A stretch of DNA of 64,000 bases from Molanna angustata (lineage: Eukaryota > Arthropoda > Insecta > Trichoptera > Molannidae), in assembly GCA_963576475.1 (NCBI GenBank), contig OY754982.1:10690546-10754545 (forward strand), read 5' to 3'. Numbering within the stretch: position 1 is the first letter of the stretch; each line of letters starts with the position of its first letter. The position numbers and the translations under genes were made by a program. The notes beneath the pieces were generated by a model. That model ran no database searches and was not told the origin of the DNA. It saw nothing but the letters and a program-made list of their open reading frames with translations. Shown here piece after piece: positions 58,989 to 64,000 of this stretch.

Positions 58989-59420
58989 ATGCCTTTTAAC
59001 TGTTACGTTTTGAAAAATTATATAGAAGATATAAATCTAATCCACATAGACTATTCGTTTCCACATAGATTATTCGTTTTGTCACAGAGAGCTAGGGAGA
59101 TAAAGTTGCTGGGTTTTTCAATAAGGGACAGAATTCAGAATGTCATGATAAGAGAAAGAACCGATGTAGCGGAAAGGGTCGCTGGTCTTAAGTAAGGTTG
59201 GGTTGGCCATATTGCCAGATGCCAGTATTCACGATGGACCAAAAAGATCGTAGAGTGGCGACCGAGAACCAGCCGTAAAGGCGTCAGCAGACCCCAGGCA
59301 AGGTTGTCTGTTGACATCAAGAAATGTGCCGGAGGGAGATGGATGCAGTGTGTCCAAGACAGGGAGTTGTGGAGGGTCAAGGGGGAGGCATATGTCCAAG
59401 TATGGAAAAGAATAGGCTGA
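58989..59420 (+). mobile_element. non-LTR reverse transcriptase C-terminal pseudogene
   Basis: A single frame reads IRDRIQNVMIRERTDVAERVAGLK, a TAA at 59193-59195, then GWVGHIARCQYSRWTKKIVEW, RPRTSRKGV, RLSVDIKKCAGGRWMQCVQD and ends YVQVWKRIG with a stop at 59418-59420. The TAA sits where a Trp or Lys codon is expected, so one point mutation is the only visible break in about 110 codons. The GHIAR, W.PR and DR.LW..GEAYVQ motifs identify a LINE family; 26938-27085 appears to be a remnant of the same or a close family. The 5' part of the ORF is absent. Confidence 0.85.
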
Positions 59421-60063
59421 AGAAGAAGAATAAACACACATGAATGATGGTAAATCTGAATGAAAAGGATAATACATAATGAATCTAATTAAACTTAACG
59501 AAGGTGAGCAAACTAGAATAAACTTAATTTATTCTTAGATTCCTCTGTTCCGATGAATATTAGCCAACTATTATAATGTTTTTTTTTTTTGATTTTTCAT
59601 ATTTTTCCATTATATTAATTTAATTTGTTTCTTACTTATTAGATTTCAATTGTCTTAGCCATTATCGATGTTATTTTGTACTCAGCCTTTTTCCCTAACT
59701 TCTTCATGAAACATCGAATAAGTGAACCTATCTTTGGTGTTGTACATATACCCATCCATTTTCCCAACATTGTTCTTGTATATATTTTACCCCAATAGTG
59801 GCCGTTATGGTGTCGTCTGTTTTATCTTTATGGAAATGAACAATGTACACTATATAGGTCTACATTTTGTCTACACGTACATTAAGGTTTGTTGTAGGGG
59901 TCTTATGGACATCGCAAGAAGACACTACACTCTGCTTGCTGCTTTGTGATTATCCTACTTTTTAACCAAATTGCTTTACTTATACTAATACCTAGGGAGG
60001 TATTAACTTTTTACGGTCAACTATGTTGATTATCATATACCTACCATCGGTTTTTATGCGTTT
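59421..60063. other. AT-rich non-coding stretch
   Basis: No gene or repeat recognised. Confidence 0.35.
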
Positions 60064-60400
60064 TAAAAAGTTCATGCCATCACGCCATTTCCTAATTTGA
60101 GGTAGACAGAGAGAACCGAACGCCAGACTCCTATCTCTTGTCTTACATTTCTCGTTTCGTTAACGTCCGTGCATCTTCTCATACACGTATCTTTATCTCA
60201 TATCTTTTAATCAAACATTCTCGTCTAATATCCTCATTTATTGTTCTATCATACATCGTTTTACCACACATTCGCCTTAGTGGCCTCATTTCAACCGCCT
60301 CAATTCTACTTTCATACGTCTTCTGCCATGTCCATGTCTCACTAGCATACATTAGGTCGGCACGACGATACCATTGTGTACCGCGAGCTTTACTTGCCTC
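60064..60400 (-). mobile_element. RTE-like LINE tail with internal deletion
   Basis: On the minus strand KLAVHNGIVV (about 60365-60395), YASETWTWQKT, DRIRNE (DRTINE here) and the terminal CGTTCGGTTCTCTCTGTCTA segment align with 43335-43850. About 170 bp covering the LRWF...GRPR region are missing between about 60198 and 60208. One base is lost near 60355 (GTCGTGCCGACCTAATG), shifting the frame. Confidence 0.85.
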
Positions 60401-63400
60401 AAAATGATTGGGTCAGTCATTACAGATCTTAATGCACCATTCAATCTAGTATCTGCCGTTACCTATTCTCCTTTCAATATCATTTTTCAGTCTTCCATCA
60501 CGCTGAAACAAATAAATATTCATCCACTTGATCTAATTTTACATGCTCTACAAGTAACTCGCATTTTGATCATTTTGATGTAAAATATAAGATTACGCTT
60601 TTTACGTTGACCATTTCAGCAATCTCTTATAATAATATAAGTTTTAGTTTTTTTCTGAAGATCATTGATTTTCAAGACATTATTAAAAAAAATATTATTT
60701 TAAAGAAGAAGTTGGTACTTTAATAACTTCTTTATGAAATAAATATTCCGTTCTTCAATTTATGTGTATCCTTTGTATTTTTTATATTAATTTTCTACAA
60801 GTATGTATTGCTGTTCATCGTTGAGATTCGATTGAACTTTTTAAATTCCAAATTGCACAGTAAAAAGCTGCCTGGCTTCCTATCCATTCGCCGTCCAAAT
60901 TGATATGTGCTCCTTGTATAAAATTATTAGATAAGTCTTCGGAGCCACACCTCGAGAGAGGGCGGGGGCATTAATTAAATTAACTTTCTTCACTCGAAAT
61001 TGAATGAACATTCCTCGGGAAATTTTCAAACTCCTTCGGTTCGTGTTCTCCTGGCCGAAACGGCGGATCCCGAAGTAGGTATCCGGGGAGCATATTTTAT
61101 GTAGGATCGTCTGAATAAGATACACCGCATTTCTCTCAGGGGATAATCAAATCTCTGGTGTTATTGAGAATTTCTTCCACTTGTTAAACTCTTGTTTCGT
61201 AATAATATATTTAATCTGAAAACAGTATGTTTTCCTTGGAGGTGAAAATTTCAAAGTCGATACTGATAGTTACTGATTTTTTTTTTTACTTTCTAGTCAA
61301 AAAGTAAAACGTTTTTCTATTTTAGTTTCTCGTTTTTCTGTCTTCTCTCCTTCTTTTTATTTATGTTTACAGAAAATCAAATATCTCATTCTTAGTTAAA
61401 AAAGTGATTTGTAAAAAACGAAAGTCTTATTTAATTCTTTACGTGTATTTGCTTCTTGCCTTTTTTTGGACACCATAGTCAGAAATAAAGAACACGACCA
61501 AAAAGACGATGCATTTTTTATTTTTCTTAAATCTCTCTAACTATCTAACCAAAATAGTATTACTCTATGTAGGTATATAGATTATGTTTAAATTTAATTC
61601 ACCCTATTTTCTTGAGTTTATGATGTTTTTGTGTTTCTAATCTCAAGTCTTAAATAACTTCTCGTCCGCTCACCAGACTAAAGTAATGATATACATTGTT
61701 TGATAATAATTATTTTGTACTATTTCCTCTCTCTCTGTATCTCTACTTTGTTATATGTCTGGTCTTGTCTGGGTAGGTTCTCCCACAGTCTCTATTTTGG
61801 TATATTCAGACCGTACAGGACTTGTTTAAAGTGCCTCAACAATATCCCTTCATGTATAACCCAAGTCTTGGTTGAATTGGTTTTGAATTCCATTGTAACC
61901 CTCTGACTTGTAAAGATCTATATTTGAAATACAAATTCAATATATCTACGCCGTTTAACTATCTAACAAGGAACTTTTTGCAGTATTTTTTCTTATATTT
62001 AAACATTAAAAGCTATACTACTATAAAAAATTGGCGTTTTGTTATTTTAGGCATAGTTTATTTTAAAGAACAAAACCATATAATGTCTAAGTTGTATTGA
62101 AATTAATTGATACATAATCGTGACAAAAGCGTGTATGAGTCTCGTATTTATGATTATTTAGTGAAGTTTTTTACCATAAAATATATACGTGTCATAAAAA
62201 CACACAGCCAATAACTTGATTGAAGCTAAATATGCAACCTGGTTTGAATTTAAAAAATGTAAAACATTTGGGAGATGGAAAAATAGTGAAAATTCTCTAA
62301 ACGTTTCCGTTTAAAACTCCGCTCCAATATGTTGTATGCAAATTGATCGAAATATCTGTAGAGTCTTTGGGGCTTATATGTTAATACAATGAGTTTCTAA
62401 TGAAGTACGTGCCACAAGTTGGGTTTTCTCCTGAAGAAATCGGTTTGTCTTTGGATATATTGTGCAACGTTGACTAGAATAAAGACGAACAATAGGTTCG
62501 GTCGACAATTCACTTAAATAAAATGTTCCTATCCGTGTATCTTGTTCTTTTGTGTTTCTTTAGCGACTGACTACATCAGAAGTATGCCTAAACTTTTTAC
62601 CCTGAATGTTGTTGTTTTTTTCAATTATTAAATTCAATTTGATCAAAAATTTTAAACGAAATGTATTTTGTGATCACTGCTGAGTTACTGAGGATGAGGG
62701 TCCCTCGAAATTCCTTCAAGTATATTTTTGTTGCGTCGCTTACAGATATTCTCTAAATTCATCTGATTTTAAGAATCGTTTATTTACTCATCTTTTTTCA
62801 ACTATCTCTAACGCAAACAGACTTTTTCTTAAGACGTGACCGATTTAAAAAGTCTATGAGTTTTATGTGCATATTGTTTTTGCTTTTACGTGATTCCATT
62901 TTAAGCCATAATTAGCCATTCCTTCACACCTCCATATTTTAAATGCATAATATATCCGTTTATTCTCAAACATTATGTTTTTATTCTGAATAAATCCATA
63001 AAGAACACCAAAGAATTCTATCGGATATAAATCCGATAGAATTCCAACATTGAAAATGACCTTCTACATTTCAAATTTAGGTGATTGACTACAAGTCTAA
63101 TGAATGTGGATCTTGATTTGACATGCTGAAATCTTCACTCCCACATTTCTCGTTTTTGATATGTTATAAATCGATTTCCATTGCTTCTATTCTTGATTTT
63201 ATTAAATTGCAGCAATTAATGTTTTATCTGTAATTTGTCCCTTCCGTCTTTGCGCATTTTGCTATCATCAACCATCCTAGTTCAGGAACGGAAACAGTTT
63301 TATGATTCCGTTTTATTTTCATTGTATCCAATAAAATAGTTCATTTTTACCTTTTGAGTATCTCTGATCCTATTTTAAGATTCATTATTGAAGTATTTAT

Positions 63401-64000
63401 TGGATTTTTAGTAGTTCATAACTTTTGAATCCGCCTGAATGTGTCGAATTAAACATTTTTTTTTAAACATTTGATTTGATTTTAGTTTATTGTGTCCAAT
63501 TTCTAAATTCTATGCTGAGATTTTTGTTCTGTTTTGACAAGCATTTCTTAATCTTTTGTGATATTTTTTAACATAATCACTTCTTCTTGAACGGATTTCT
63601 TAGTTTCTGTGTTTTATGTGTTAAAGTGTGAAATTGCTAGAAACATAATACCAATTATAATAACATTTTTGATGATAATAATAATCTTTTCCAGTCTTTT
63701 CCATGGAATCTGTGGAATTTTTGTCTTTTCAGAGGGGCTTTTATGGATATTAATGGATTTTTATAATTGAATTTCAGACCTGAATTGCTTGACATAAAAC
63801 AGACAGGACAGTCGTCTTTTACGATTTCTTTCAAACAATCGTAAAATCATGAACCTCACTGAAATTACTTGGCTTTTCAAATTTAAGTTGCGTCCTAATT
63901 TTAACGATTTTCTGACGTCAATGCAATTACCAACTCGTCATTTTGTCGTTTTAATTAATTCTAAATTATTGAAATTCGTTTTGCTATTTGTAAAATAATA
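60401..64000. other. non-coding stretch to the end of the window
   Basis: No gene. A higher-GC island lies at 60860-61150 with an unassigned 81-residue minus-strand frame (60880-61125). A short palindrome lies at 63013-63044. A (CT)n patch lies at 61728-61750. The last 2 kb are T-rich and featureless. Confidence 0.35.

Noticed and set aside
59135..59477. Two minus-strand frames of 100 and 82 residues
   Set aside because: Antisense to the LINE pseudogene at 58989-59420.
1..64000. Bacterial operon, CRISPR array, rRNA gene or viral genome
   Set aside because: There are no long packed ORFs with ribosome-binding sites, no regularly spaced repeats with unique spacers, and no rRNA-like sequence; repeat content and splice signals are those of an insect nuclear genome.

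Overview
This window looks like AT-rich, non-coding nuclear DNA from an insect, most probably a moth or butterfly (Lepidoptera). The grounds are the frequent TAGGTA/TACCTA-type words, many 5'-truncated non-LTR retrotransposon tails of the kinds that fill lepidopteran genomes (RTE-like, Jockey/R1-like and R4/Dong-like), a tRNA-derived SINE and several families of short inverted-repeat DNA elements. The order-level assignment is an inference; no marker gene is present. No complete host gene, rRNA, CRISPR array or bacterial-type operon was found.

Layout. 1-4.7 kb is AT-rich sequence with two higher-GC islands. 4.7-5.2 kb carries a very clean RTE tail framed by two identical 179-bp direct repeats. 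6.7-7.05 kb is a diverged tandem duplication. 10.5-10.95 kb holds a tRNA-derived SINE next to a MITE with 17-bp perfect terminal inverted repeats. 12-18.4 kb contains LINE remnants, including an R4/Dong-like endonuclease domain. 18.77-19.65 kb is a hAT-type non-autonomous element with a perfect 8-bp target duplication. 20.2-28.4 kb is a mosaic of LINE tails, nested foldback elements, a 93-bp tandem duplication and a mariner relic. 30-31.5 kb has an RTE tail and an AT-rich minisatellite. 35,514-35,588 is the best candidate host exon: 75 bp, four cysteines, strong splice signals. 36.7-37.6 kb holds a Tc1-like transposase cut off before its catalytic domain. 38-49 kb holds more LINE pieces, foldback hairpins and palindromes. 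53.13-54.16 kb is a 1-kb pentanucleotide array, with a pure ATTTT block of about 400 bp. 54.7-60.4 kb carries a second R4/Dong copy, a second SINE, and further RTE tails.

Interpretation. The exon-like block flanked by tens of kilobases of repeats suggests that much of the window is intron of a long gene on the + strand, or intergenic sequence beside it. Higher-GC, apparently single-copy islands between the repeats are candidate regulatory DNA, but only cross-species alignment can test that. I see no gene set working together as a novel system. The most notable items are the 179-bp target duplication, the pentanucleotide array, the foldback elements and two unassigned coding-like blocks.
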